Source: an uncultured Oscillospiraceae bacterium (GTDB taxonomy: Bacteria > Bacillota > Clostridia > Oscillospirales > Oscillospiraceae). Taken from it: DNA of 51,614 nt. The position numbers and the translations under genes are program-made. Below, one piece after another: positions 31,526 to 40,255 of the stretch (its first letter is position 1; each line of letters starts with the position of its first letter). The stretch covers positions 1 to 51,614 of the forward strand of contig CAJTLK010000002.1 in NCBI GenBank assembly GCA_910577415.1, written 5' to 3'. The notes under the pieces were generated by a model. That model worked only from the letters and a program-made list of their open reading frames with translations. It was not told the origin of the DNA and made no database searches.

Positions 31526-32608
31526 ATGAAGACCCTCCATATTGACCTGAAGGATCGTTCCTATAATATTCACATTGCGCCCGGATCGCTGGACAGGGCC
31601 GGGGAGGAGATCAAAAAGGTCTGCCCCAGGGCCAAAAAGCTCTATGTGGTTACAGATACCAACGTCCAGCCGCTGTATTTGGACCGACTGGGAAAAAGCC
31701 TGAGTGAAGCCGGCTTTCAGTCTTCCGGCGCTGTCATTCCCGCTGGGGAGGCATCCAAGTGCCCCACACTGCTCTCGGGACTTTGGGAGGGGATGATGAA
31801 AGAGGACCTCACCCGCACCGACGCCGTCGTCGCCCTGGGGGGCGGCGTGGTAGGGGACCTGGCGGGCTTTGCCGCCGCCACCGTCCTCCGGGGGGTAGAC
31901 TTTATCCAGATCCCTACCACCCTCCTGGCCCAGGTGGATTCCTCCGTGGGGGGGAAGGTGGCCATTGACTTGGCGGCAGGGAAAAATCTGGCCGGGACTT
32001 TTTGGCAGCCCAAGGCAGTCCTGATGGACCCGGAAACTTTAAACACTTTGGACGACAAGACCTTCTCTGACGGCATGGCGGAGGTCATCAAATATGGCTG
32101 TATCGCGGACCGGGACTTTTTCGACTTTTTGTGTGCCCACCCATCCAGGGCAGAGATCATGGCAAATATCGAACACGTTCTGTATACTTGCTGTGATATA
32201 AAACGTTCCGTTGTGGAAGCTGACGAGCGGGACACGGGGGTGCGGATGATCCTGAACTTCGGTCACACCATTGGTCACGCCTACGAGCTGGCGGGGAATT
32301 ACGAGAAGTGGCCCCACGGTCAGGCAGTGGCGGCGGGGATGTGCGTGGCGATCCAACTGGGATTTGGCCTGGGGATCATGGAGAACGACGAAGGCATCCA
32401 GTCCCTCATGGATCTGCTGGAGGCATTCGGTCTTCCCACCCACATCGACTGTTCCTGGGAGACCATGGTGAAGGCTGTGGGGCTGGACAAGAAAAACCAG
32501 GGGGAGGACCTCACCATGATCTTTCTGCGTAAAATGGGGGAAGCGCTGCCCACCAAAATGAAAAGAGACGCGGTGCTGGAAAATCTGGAAGCCGTTTACG
32601 GACAATAA
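31526..32608 (+). CDS. aroB: 3-Dehydroquinate synthase
   Basis: 360 residues. NAD-dependent cyclase converting DAHP to 3-dehydroquinate. The NAD-binding loop VVALGGGVVGDLAGFAAA, the FIQIPTTLLAQVDSSVGGK substrate loop, and metal ligands in EVIKYG, FGHTIGHAYE and WPHGQAV are all present. AAAGGAGG precedes the start; it follows aroF by 43 bp. Confidence 0.95.
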   Translation: MKTLHIDLKDRSYNIHIAPGSLDRAGEEIKKVCPRAKKLYVVTDTNVQPLYLDRLGKSLSEAGFQSSGAVIPAGEASKCPTLLSGLWEGMMKEDLTRTDAVVALGGGVVGDLAGFAAATVLRGVDFIQIPTTLLAQVDSSVGGKVAIDLAAGKNLAGTFWQPKAVLMDPETLNTLDDKTFSDGMAEVIKYGCIADRDFFDFLCAHPSRAEIMANIEHVLYTCCDIKRSVVEADERDTGVRMILNFGHTIGHAYELAGNYEKWPHGQAVAAGMCVAIQLGFGLGIMENDEGIQSLMDLLEAFGLPTHIDCSWETMVKAVGLDKKNQGEDLTMIFLRKMGEALPTKMKRDAVLENLEAVYGQ

Positions 32609-32619
32609 GGAGAGCATCT

Positions 32620-33909
32620 ATGACCCTCACCATCACTCCCACAAAATTGAAAGGGATCGTCACCCCGCCTCCCTCCAAGTCCCAGGCCCACCGACTTCTC
32701 ATTGGTGCCGCTCTGGCGGAGGGAGAGAGCGTGATCCGCAATGTCTCCCGCTCTCAGGACATGGACGCCACCCTCCGCTGCCTGACCGAGCTGGGGGCGG
32801 AATTCGAGACCGTTGACACGGGGAATGTGGCAGGTATACAGGGGGAGACCCTTCGGATCATCGGTATGGGAGCCAATACCATGTCCCCTAACCGTCGTAT
32901 GGCTCTGCCCCACCTGGATTGCGGGGAGAGCGGTTCCACCCTCCGTTTCCTCATCCCCATTGCCCTTGCGGTGCGGGGCGGAGGCATTTTTACCGGGCGG
33001 GGGCGGCTCATGGAGCGGCCCCAGAAGCCCTACTTCGACCTCTTTGACCAAAAGGGAATATTCTACGAGCAGAAGGATGGCGTTCTTACCGTGCAGGGAC
33101 GGTTATTGCCCGGGGAATACGGTCTGCGGGGGGATGTTTCCTCCCAATTTTTCACCGGACTTCTCCTTGCCCTGCCCCTGCTGGATGGGCCGTCGGCCAT
33201 TATCCCCGCCACGCAGCTGGAGAGCGAAGGGTATATTCACATGACCCTTCAGGCCATGGGCCGGTTTGGCGTGGAAATGCCCACCACAATGTCCCTGCCG
33301 CCTCAATACCACCCCCAGGGAAATCAGACGTATACCCCGGCGGAGGTCACGGTGGAGGCGGACTGGTCTCAAGCCGGGTTTTGGTATGCGGCCAGGTTTT
33401 TGGAAAACGATGTGGAGATCGAGGGACTGGACCCTGATTCCGTCCAAGGGGACAGCGTTATTGATTTCCAGTTTGAAGAGATGGGGCTGGAGCTGGGAGA
33501 TGTGGGCACCCTGGAGCTGGACGTGTCCGGGTGTCCCGATCTGGTGCCTCCCTTGGCCGCCATGGCCGCTCTTCGGGCGGGTGAGACCACCCGGCTTGTC
33601 AACGCCGCGCGGCTGCGGCTCAAGGAGAGTGATCGGCTGGCAAGCGTGACGGCGGTATTGAATGTCCTGGGGGCTGATGTGGAAGAGGGGGAGGATATCC
33701 TCATCATCCACGGAAAGGAGAACCTGGAGGGCGGCGTGACGGTGGACGCGTGGGGCGACCACCGCATTGCCATGATGACTGCCATTGCCGCCACCCGGTG
33801 CAAAAAGTCTGTCACCCTCACCGGGGCGGAGTGCGTCAATAAGTCCTACCCGGATTTTTGGAAAGAGTATGAACGACTGGGAGGCCAGGTAGAGGAGGTA
33901 ACGGCATGA
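32620..33909 (+). CDS. aroA: 5-Enolpyruvylshikimate-3-phosphate synthase
   Basis: 429 residues. PPSKSQAHRLLIGAAL near residue 15 is the phosphate/PEP site, LDCGESGSTLRFLIP the second signature, and RLKESDRLA with DHRIAMM the C-terminal signature. It joins PEP to shikimate-3-phosphate. The glyphosate-contact loop reads CGESGSTLR with Ser in place of the usual Ala, and the first signature has KSQAHR in place of KSxxxR with N/S; the class cannot be set with certainty. It overlaps aroC by four bases. Confidence 0.95.
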   Translation: MTLTITPTKLKGIVTPPPSKSQAHRLLIGAALAEGESVIRNVSRSQDMDATLRCLTELGAEFETVDTGNVAGIQGETLRIIGMGANTMSPNRRMALPHLDCGESGSTLRFLIPIALAVRGGGIFTGRGRLMERPQKPYFDLFDQKGIFYEQKDGVLTVQGRLLPGEYGLRGDVSSQFFTGLLLALPLLDGPSAIIPATQLESEGYIHMTLQAMGRFGVEMPTTMSLPPQYHPQGNQTYTPAEVTVEADWSQAGFWYAARFLENDVEIEGLDPDSVQGDSVIDFQFEEMGLELGDVGTLELDVSGCPDLVPPLAAMAALRAGETTRLVNAARLRLKESDRLASVTAVLNVLGADVEEGEDILIIHGKENLEGGVTVDAWGDHRIAMMTAIAATRCKKSVTLTGAECVNKSYPDFWKEYERLGGQVEEVTA

Positions 33910-34949
33910 GATACAGCATCTTCGGCGAGTCCCACGGACCTGCCATTGGGGTGGTGCTGGAGGGGGTGCCCGCCGCGTTGGAGCTGGACCTGGAACAGGT
34001 GCAGGCCGAGCTCTGCCGCCGCGCTCCGGGGAAGGACCCCACCGCCACCGCCCGGAAGGAGGCCGACAGGGTCCACGTTCTCTCTGGGGTTTTTGAGGGG
34101 AAGACCACGGGGGCGCCGCTGTGTATGGTCATCCAGAATACCGACCAGCACTCCACCGATTACGAAGCGCTTCGCTGGACACCCCGGCCCAGCCACGGAG
34201 ACTATGCCGGATTTATTGCCTCCCAAGGGGCCTTGGACTTCCGGGGGGGTGGACATTTCTCCGGGCGGCTCACCGCGCCCCTGGTGGCCGCGGGGGCGGT
34301 GGCCAAGCAGATTTTGGCCCAAAGGGATATCTGGGTCGGCTCCCACATCAGCGCCATCTATGGTGTCTTGGACCGGGCCATGGACGACCCGGAGGAGCTG
34401 AAAAGTGTGGCGGGCAAAGCCTTCCCGGTACTGGACGACGCCAAAGGGGAGGAAATGCGTCAGGCTATTCTGGAGGCCAAGGCCGAGGAGGACAGTGTGG
34501 GCGGCGCCATCGAGTGTGCTGTGATGGGAGTCCCCGCCGGATTTGGCGCCCCCGACTTTGGGCGCAATGTGGAGGGGATATTCTCCCAATATCTCTTTGC
34601 CGTCCCTGCCGTGAAGGCGGTGTGCTTTGGCGCGGGAGTGGGCTTTAGCTATATGCGGGGCAGCGAGGCCAACGATCCTTTTGAGGTGACCGAGGGCGGC
34701 GTTGGCACCAAGACCAATAACGCCGGGGGGGTCAACGGCGGTATTACCAATGGAATGCCCCTGGTTTTTGAAGTGACCCTCCGTCCCACCCCCTCCATTG
34801 CCCTGCCCCAGGAGAGCTTTGACCTGCGGACGGGAGAGGAGGCCGAGATCGAGATCGCTGGCCGCCACGACCCCTGCATTGTCCCCAGGGCGGTGCCGGT
34901 CATTGAAGCGGCGGCGGCATTAGCAGCTTGTGAGGTGCTGGGCATATAA
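33906..34949 (+). CDS. aroC: Chorismate synthase
   Basis: 347 residues. FMN-dependent last shikimate step, from EPSP to chorismate. Signatures FGESHGPAIGVVLEGVPA, RPSHGDYAG and FRGGGHFSGRLTAPLVAAGAVA near the middle, plus the C-terminal RHDPCIVPRAVPVIEAAAAL, are clear. It is ATGA-coupled to aroA. RPSHGDYAG has a Gly where many enzymes have Ala, a mild change. Confidence 0.95.
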   Translation: MRYSIFGESHGPAIGVVLEGVPAALELDLEQVQAELCRRAPGKDPTATARKEADRVHVLSGVFEGKTTGAPLCMVIQNTDQHSTDYEALRWTPRPSHGDYAGFIASQGALDFRGGGHFSGRLTAPLVAAGAVAKQILAQRDIWVGSHISAIYGVLDRAMDDPEELKSVAGKAFPVLDDAKGEEMRQAILEAKAEEDSVGGAIECAVMGVPAGFGAPDFGRNVEGIFSQYLFAVPAVKAVCFGAGVGFSYMRGSEANDPFEVTEGGVGTKTNNAGGVNGGITNGMPLVFEVTLRPTPSIALPQESFDLRTGEEAEIEIAGRHDPCIVPRAVPVIEAAAALAACEVLGI

Positions 34950-35031
34950 GTCCCCTTCATTCTGAGAAGGGCAAAAAGAACATATCCATAGCTGCCCGCT
35001 TGCCGGGGGCAAAAAAATAGGAGCTGATACC

Positions 35032-36189
35032 ATGTCTCAACTGGACGAATACCGCAAACGCCTGGACGCCATTGACGGTGGGCTGGTGGAGCTTTTCCTC
35101 CGCCGCAATGAGATCACTGGGAAAATTGGGGAGTACAAGCGCGCCGCCGGGATGCCGGTGCTGGACGCAGGCCGGGAGCGGCAGGTCATCGACAGCCGCA
35201 CCGCCCTGGCCGCTACCCCCGCGGAGCGCTATGCGGTGGCGGAGCTGTTTGAGTCCATCCTTACCCTGTCCCGGCGGCAGCAGAGGAAGATCGTGAAGGA
35301 GGGGGCTGAGGACCCCGGCTATGCCCGGTGGCTGCGGCAGCTTGCCTCCCAGCGAGAGCCTGTTCAAAATCCCAGGGTGGTCTATCAGGGGGAGCCGGGG
35401 TGCTATTCCGAGGAGGCTGCCGTGGGCTTTTTTGGCGAGGAGATCGAGGCCAGGGGCTGTCCCTGGTTTGGCGACGTTTTCGAGGCTCTGGCCAAGGGGG
35501 AGGCGGACTACGCTATGCTTCCGGTGGAGAATTCCTCCACCGGTTCCATCCGCCAGGTCTACGATCTGTTGGCCCATTATGAGTTTTCTCTGGTGGGGGA
35601 GTGGCAGGTGAAGGTGGAGCACTGTCTTGCCGCCTTGCCGGGGGTAACGCTGGAGGATGTGGAGACGGTGTATTCCCATGAACAGGGGCTGATGCAGTGC
35701 GACCAGTTTCTGGATGCCCATCCCGCTTGGAGGCGGGTACCGACCCTGGACACCGCCGGGTCGGCCAAGCAGGTCCGTGAGGCGGGGGACAAGACCGCCG
35801 CCGCCATCTGCTCCCGGCGGGCGGCCAAGCTCTACGGTCTCAACGTGCTGGCCGAAGCCATCAACCACAACGCAGCCAATGTGACCCGGTTTGTGGCGGT
35901 TTCCCCGGAGCTGGAGCTGCGGGAGGGGAGAAACAAAATTTCCACCGTCTTTTCCCTGCCCCACCAGGCCGGTTCCCTCCATGAGATATTGACCATCTTT
36001 GCCCTTTATGGTCTGAACCTGGTGAAGCTGGAATCCCGCCCGGTGCCCAACCGGGATTGGGAGTATATTTTCTTTCTGGAATGCACCGGCGACCTCACCG
36101 CTCCCGGCATGGACGGCGTTCTCCACGAGCTGAGCCAGCTTTCCGAGGATTTTCGCATCCTGGGCAACTTTGAGGGGTATGAGGCATGA
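35032..36189 (+). CDS. pheA: P-protein: chorismate mutase / prephenate dehydratase
   Basis: 385 residues in three parts. Chorismate mutase (AroQ type, residues 1-85: LDEYRKRLDAIDGGLVELFLRRNEI), prephenate dehydratase (about 113-295: VVYQGEPGCYSEEAAVGFFGEEIEA; LPVENSSTGSIRQVYDLL) and an ACT domain (about 305-385: SLPHQAGSLHEILTIFALYGLNLVKLESRP), where ESRP binds Phe for feedback. It makes phenylpyruvate. The 82-bp gap from aroC has a short hairpin near 34953-34971 but no strong terminator. It overlaps aroK by four bases. Confidence 0.95.
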   Translation: MSQLDEYRKRLDAIDGGLVELFLRRNEITGKIGEYKRAAGMPVLDAGRERQVIDSRTALAATPAERYAVAELFESILTLSRRQQRKIVKEGAEDPGYARWLRQLASQREPVQNPRVVYQGEPGCYSEEAAVGFFGEEIEARGCPWFGDVFEALAKGEADYAMLPVENSSTGSIRQVYDLLAHYEFSLVGEWQVKVEHCLAALPGVTLEDVETVYSHEQGLMQCDQFLDAHPAWRRVPTLDTAGSAKQVREAGDKTAAAICSRRAAKLYGLNVLAEAINHNAANVTRFVAVSPELELREGRNKISTVFSLPHQAGSLHEILTIFALYGLNLVKLESRPVPNRDWEYIFFLECTGDLTAPGMDGVLHELSQLSEDFRILGNFEGYEA

Positions 36190-36710
36190 AAAATATTATA
36201 CTCATCGGTATGATGGGCTGCGGAAAGACCACAGTAGGGGAGCTGCTGGCACAGCGGCTCAAAAAGACCCTGGTGGATACAGACCGGCTCATTGAGGTCC
36301 GGCTCGGGATGAGTATCCCGGAGATATTTGAGAGCGAGGGGGAGGACTACTTCCGCTCGGTAGAGCTGGGAGTAGCCCAGGCCCTCTCCATCCGGGACGA
36401 CCTCATCATTGCCTGCGGCGGCGGACTGCCCACCCAGGACGCCGCCATGGCCGCGCTGAAGGAGAGCGGCGTGGCGCTCTGGCTGGACCGGGACGCGGGG
36501 GAAATCTTTGACAATGAGGATCTTTCCGACCGGCCTCTGGCCCAGGCTGGGCGGGAGGCGTTTCTGGCCCGGGCTGAGACACGCAGACCTATTTATGAAA
36601 AATGGGCCGACGCCACTATCCACGATTTTACCTCCCCGGTATCCACTGCAGCCCGGGCCAAGGAGGCTGTGGAGGCCATCCTTTCCTGGGAAAAGGGGGA
36701 GCGGGGATGA
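36186..36710 (+). CDS. aroK: Shikimate kinase
   Basis: 174 residues. The P-loop GMMGCGKT is at 8-15, the shikimate-binding DTDRLIE follows near 35, and the CGGGLPT and lid Arg motif (LSDRPLAQ) are present. It phosphorylates shikimate with ATP. It is coupled to pheA and to aroQ by four-base overlaps. Confidence 0.94.
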   Translation: MKNIILIGMMGCGKTTVGELLAQRLKKTLVDTDRLIEVRLGMSIPEIFESEGEDYFRSVELGVAQALSIRDDLIIACGGGLPTQDAAMAALKESGVALWLDRDAGEIFDNEDLSDRPLAQAGREAFLARAETRRPIYEKWADATIHDFTSPVSTAARAKEAVEAILSWEKGERG

Positions 36711-37132
36711 AATTCCTCATTATCAACGGCCCCAACCTGAACCTACTGGGCAAACGCGAGCCGGGCATTTACGGCAAGAGCACCTATGCCGATCTGTGCG
36801 CGCTCATCGAAGGATACGCCAGGGAGCACGGCTCAGAGGCGGAGTTTTTCCAGTCCAACCACGAGGGGGCCATCATCGACGCCATCCATGCCGCCGACGG
36901 GGTCTACGACGCCATCGTCATCAATCCGGGGGCCTACACTCATTATAGCTACGCCATCCTGGACGCTCTGAAGGCGGTGGAGGTGCCCGCCTTTGAAGTC
37001 CATATCAGCCACATTGACCAGAGGGAGAGCTTCCGGGCGGTGTCGGTCACCGCGCCGGCCTGTGTGGGGCAAATTTACGGGCTGGGTTTTGATGGATATC
37101 TGCGGGCTATGGATCACTTTTTGAAAGGGTGA
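36707..37132 (+). CDS. aroQ: 3-Dehydroquinate dehydratase, type II
   Basis: 141 residues. Type II fold: NGPNLNLLGKREPGIYGKSTY with catalytic Tyr, FFQSNHEGAIID, INPGAYTHYSYAILDAL, and the EVHISHIDQRESFR segment with the catalytic His and substrate-binding Arg. It dehydrates 3-dehydroquinate. The start at 36707 overlaps the aroK stop (ATGA); a longer open frame exists but adds no domain. Confidence 0.95.
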   Translation: MKFLIINGPNLNLLGKREPGIYGKSTYADLCALIEGYAREHGSEAEFFQSNHEGAIIDAIHAADGVYDAIVINPGAYTHYSYAILDALKAVEVPAFEVHISHIDQRESFRAVSVTAPACVGQIYGLGFDGYLRAMDHFLKG

Positions 37133-37136
37133 GAGG

Positions 37137-37997
37137 ATGCGGGTGGAGCTGAAGAACACGACCAGAAAGCTGTGTATCATCGGGGACCCGGTGCTCCACT
37201 CCAAGTCTCCCATTCTGCAAAACGCCATGCTCTCCGCCCTGGGACTGGACTATGTTTATCTTTGTCAGCCGGTAGCCGGGGGGCTGGCGGAGGAGTGGCT
37301 GCGCTTTGCTAAGTTTGCCGGGTACGCCGGGTTCAATGCCACCATGCCCCATAAGGAGGCCCTGGTCCCCCTTATGGATGAGCTGGACCCCTTGGCTGCC
37401 AAATGCGGGGCGGTGAACACCGTATCCATCCGGGAGGGGAAGGCTTGCGGCTTTAACACGGACGGCGGCGGTTTCCTCCGGGCTTTGGACGAGCTGGGGG
37501 TGAGCCCAGAAGAGAAGCGGGTGCTGCTCCTGGGTTCCGGCGGCGCGGCCAAAGCGGTCTCGGCGGCTTTGTGCATGGCCGGGGCAACGGTCACGGTGTG
37601 CAATCGTACGGTGAAGAGGGCTGAGGAGCTTTGCGGGATGTATCCCCAGGTGATGACCCCTGCCGGGTTTTCCGTTGGCGAACTCCGACGGGAAGCGGAA
37701 AAAGCCGATGTGCTGGTCAACTGCACCAGCCTGGGCATGGCGGGGACGGATGCTCAGTTTGAGGATTTTTCCTTTCTGGAGGTACTGCCTCAAAATGCAG
37801 CGGTGTGCGACGCGATCTATGCCCCGGCGAAGACCGAGCTGCTGAAGCGCGCGGAGGAGTTGGGCCATCCCGCCATGAACGGTATGGGAATGTTGCTCCA
37901 TCAGGCGGTGCTGGCTTTGGAGCACTTTGTGGAAGAGAGCTTTGACGAGACTACCGCCCTGGCGGCAGCCCGAACGGCATTGGAAGCTACGCGATGA
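37137..37997 (+). CDS. aroE: Shikimate dehydrogenase
   Basis: 286 residues. SKSPILQNAML holds the substrate-binding serines, NATMPHKE the catalytic Lys, NTDGGGF the Asp, and LLGSGGAAKAVSAAL the NADP loop with NRTVKRAEEL after it. It reduces 3-dehydroshikimate to shikimate. It is the last gene of the aro operon; a terminator follows after 19 bp. GAGAGG precedes the start. Confidence 0.95.
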   Translation: MRVELKNTTRKLCIIGDPVLHSKSPILQNAMLSALGLDYVYLCQPVAGGLAEEWLRFAKFAGYAGFNATMPHKEALVPLMDELDPLAAKCGAVNTVSIREGKACGFNTDGGGFLRALDELGVSPEEKRVLLLGSGGAAKAVSAALCMAGATVTVCNRTVKRAEELCGMYPQVMTPAGFSVGELRREAEKADVLVNCTSLGMAGTDAQFEDFSFLEVLPQNAAVCDAIYAPAKTELLKRAEELGHPAMNGMGMLLHQAVLALEHFVEESFDETTALAAARTALEATR

Positions 37998-38016
37998 GAT
38001 AATATATAAGGTGGGG

Positions 38017-38050
38017 ATATAGGGGGCGCGGAAAGCGTCCCCTATATTTT
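38017..38050 (+). terminator. Terminator of the aro operon
   Basis: 13-pair stem (38017-38029/38035-38047, one G-U) with a GGAAA loop, followed by TTTTGTATG and further T-rich sequence. Confidence 0.85.
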
Positions 38051-38131
38051 GTATGTTTGGTTTCTTTTACGTCCACATCTGCGTACCAGCGGAAAAAAGA
38101 GAAAAAAGTGTGAAAAAGATAAAGATTTTTC

Positions 38132-38160
38132 TTGACTTGACGAGGGCTTTGTTGTATCAT
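38132..38160 (+). promoter_or_regulatory. Promoter of the S10 ribosomal operon
   Basis: TTGACT (38132-38137), 17-bp spacer, TATCAT (38155-38160), preceded by an A/T-rich tract (38085-38130) that may act as an UP element. No other strong promoter lies before rpsJ. Confidence 0.8.
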
Positions 38161-38166
38161 TATCAA

Positions 38167-38448
38167 GCGCCTGTTTGGGTGAAGCCCAAGCTATGCGTAT
38201 GCGATGATGCGGGAGATTGCTCGCTCGGCGAGGTAACTTCCGCGGAGTATGTCCGTTTGATCGGGCGGCTGAGAATCTCTGTCGACGCGTATATCGCCAC
38301 GCGAAGACGGAAACCGGCCGGCTTGCTGCGCCGGTTTTTCTTCTGTCGTGGAGTGATACGCACGAAAGAGTGGATAGAGAATTCTCACCCGATACGAAGC
38401 GAGACAGAACGCACGACCAGCACTTCGTATTATTAAGGAGGAAATCAC
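38167..38448 (+). promoter_or_regulatory. Long structured leader of the S10 operon with terminator-like hairpin
   Basis: About 280 nt separate the promoter from rpsJ without a convincing gene. A small hairpin TTGGG/CCCAA lies near 38173-38190. An 8-bp GC-rich stem AAACCGGC/GCCGGTTT (38311-38318/38330-38337), followed by TTTTT, looks like an intrinsic terminator or attenuator. Further pairing upstream (CGCG at 38285-38302) is possible. A ribosomal-protein autoregulatory leader is the obvious guess, but it does not match the L4 leader I know. Confidence 0.5.
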
Positions 38449-38763
38449 ATGGCAGCTCAGAAAGAAATGATCCGTATCCGGCTCAAGGCATATGACCATC
38501 AGCTCATCGACCAGAGCGCCGAGAAGATCGTGGAGACCGCTAAGCGCACCGGCGCTTCCGTCTCCGGCCCCATTCCCCTGCCCACCAAGAAAGAGGTGGT
38601 CACCATTCTGCGGGCCGTCCACAAGTACAAGGACTCCCGTGAGCAGTTCGAGCGCCGCACTCACAAGCGGCTCATCGACGTCATCAAGCCCTCTCCTAAG
38701 ACCGTGGAGGCCCTGATGTCTCTCGAACTCCCTGCTGGCGTTGATATTGAGATCAAACTCTGA
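38449..38763 (+). CDS. rpsJ: 30S ribosomal protein S10
   Basis: 104 residues. IRIRLKAYDHQLIDQSAEKIVETAKRTGA and GPIPLPTKKEVVTIL are S10 signatures, as is HKRLIDVIKPSPKTVEALM. It belongs to the 30S head and is also the antitermination factor NusE. It is the first gene of the S10 operon. AAGGAGG precedes the start. A 133-bp gap without a visible gene separates it from rplC. Confidence 0.97.
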   Translation: MAAQKEMIRIRLKAYDHQLIDQSAEKIVETAKRTGASVSGPIPLPTKKEVVTILRAVHKYKDSREQFERRTHKRLIDVIKPSPKTVEALMSLELPAGVDIEIKL

Positions 38764-38896
38764 TTAACGCCGCACCTAACTTTGTAGTACCGCGGCTCAC
38801 CGCTTTTTGAGGTGGGCGGGTCATGTCACGAGAGCAATACTTCATTAAATGGGTAACTCTCCTGACCAATAACCTTTATAAGGAGGAAAAAGACAC

Positions 38897-39619
38897 ATGG
38901 AAAAGGCCATCATCGGCAAGAAGGTCGGCATGACGCAGATCTTCGACGAAGCGGGCCACGTCATCCCGGTCACCGTCATTGAGGCGGGTCCCTGCACCGT
39001 CGTGCAGAAGAAGACCGAGGAGAAGGACGGCTACAACGCCGTTCAGCTCGGTTTTGAGGACGTGGCGGAGCGTAAGCTCACCAAGCCTGAGCTCGGACAC
39101 CTGAAGAAGGCGGGCGAGGGCGTGCTCAAAAAGGAACTCAAGGAATTCAAGCTCGCCGGCGCCGCCGACATGAACGTGGGCGACATCATCGACTGCTCGG
39201 TGTTCGCCGAGGGCGACCGGGTGGACGTCACCGGTATCAGCAAAGGTAAGGGATACGCCGGCGTGGTCAAGCGTCACGGTGTGCACATCCAGAAGATGGC
39301 CCACGGCGGCGGCCCTGTCCACCGTCATCCCGGCTCCATGGGTTCCAGCACCGACCCCTCCCGCGTTTGGAAGGGCAAGGTAGGTGCCGGCCACATGGGC
39401 GTCGAGCAGGTCACCGTCCTCAATCTGGACGTGGTCAAGGTAGATACCGAGCTGGGCGTCATCGCCGTCAAGGGCGCCATCCCCGGCCCCAAGGGCTCCG
39501 TTGTCTATGTGCGCAACAGTGTGATCAACGTCAAGGAGAAGGGCGCTGGCGCCGACATCTCCAAGAACCCGCAGAAGGCTTCCGGGCGCAACCCGCAGAA
39601 GGCTTCCGCCAGAATGTAA
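38897..39619 (+). CDS. rplC: 50S ribosomal protein L3
   Basis: 240 residues, longer than the usual 205-210. IIGKKVGMTQIFDEAGHVIPVTVIEAGPC and the GGGPVHRHPGSMGSSTDPSRVWKG loop near the peptidyl-transferase centre are conserved. The C-terminal tail after VKEKG contains NPQKASGR-NPQKASAR, produced by a 24-nt tandem duplication (19 identical bases at 39566-39584 and 39590-39608). AAGGAGG precedes the start. Confidence 0.96.
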   Translation: MEKAIIGKKVGMTQIFDEAGHVIPVTVIEAGPCTVVQKKTEEKDGYNAVQLGFEDVAERKLTKPELGHLKKAGEGVLKKELKEFKLAGAADMNVGDIIDCSVFAEGDRVDVTGISKGKGYAGVVKRHGVHIQKMAHGGGPVHRHPGSMGSSTDPSRVWKGKVGAGHMGVEQVTVLNLDVVKVDTELGVIAVKGAIPGPKGSVVYVRNSVINVKEKGAGADISKNPQKASGRNPQKASARM

Positions 39620-39637
39620 GGAAAGGAGAGAAGCGAT

Positions 39638-40255
39638 ATGCCTAAGGCTAACGTCTATGATATGTCGGGCAAGAAGAAGACCACCAAGGTCGACCTGCCC
39701 GAGAGCATTTTCGGCATTGAGCCCAACGTCAGCGTCATGCATGACGTGGTGAAGAACCACCTGGCCAATTGCCGGCAGGGCACCCAGAGTGCTCTGACCC
39801 GCGCCGAAGTCTCCGGCGGCGGCAGAAAACCCTGGCGTCAGAAGGGCACCGGACGCGCCCGTCAGGGCAGCACCCGCGCTCCCCAGTGGACCCACGGCGG
39901 CGTCGTGTTCGCCCCCAAGCCCCGTTCTTACCGCTACACCCTGAATAAGAAAGTCCGCCGTCTGGCGCTGAAGTCCGCTCTCTCCGCCAAGGCCGCCGAG
40001 GGCAAGGTCCTGGTGGTGGACAAGATGGAGATGGGCGAGATCAAGACCAAGACCTTCCAGGCTTTTCTGGACGCCGTAGGCTCCAAGAAGGCCCTGGTGG
40101 TGGGCGGCGACGCCAACGTGGTCCTCTCCGCTCGGAACATCCCCGGCGTTGTTACCACCCCTGCCGCTCTTATCAACGTTTATGACATTCTCAACGCCAA
40201 CGAGTTCATCGTTGACAAGGCCGCGCTGGCCACCATCGAGGAGGTGTTCGCGTAA
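39638..40255 (+). CDS. rplD: 50S ribosomal protein L4
   Basis: 205 residues. RQGTQSALTRAEVSGGGRKPWRQKGTGRARQGSTRAPQWTHGGVVF is the long loop that lines the exit tunnel. The C-terminal domain has LNANEFIVDKAAL. The stop overlaps the rplW start (TAATG). L4 is the autoregulator of the S10 operon in enterobacteria; whether it acts here on the leader at 38167 is unknown. Confidence 0.97.
   Translation: MPKANVYDMSGKKKTTKVDLPESIFGIEPNVSVMHDVVKNHLANCRQGTQSALTRAEVSGGGRKPWRQKGTGRARQGSTRAPQWTHGGVVFAPKPRSYRYTLNKKVRRLALKSALSAKAAEGKVLVVDKMEMGEIKTKTFQAFLDAVGSKKALVVGGDANVVLSARNIPGVVTTPAALINVYDILNANEFIVDKAALATIEEVFA

Noticed and set aside
38053..38436. 127-codon open frame upstream of rpsJ
   Set aside because: It spans the aro terminator tail and the rpsJ promoter, has no ribosome site, and its product lacks any recognisable pattern.
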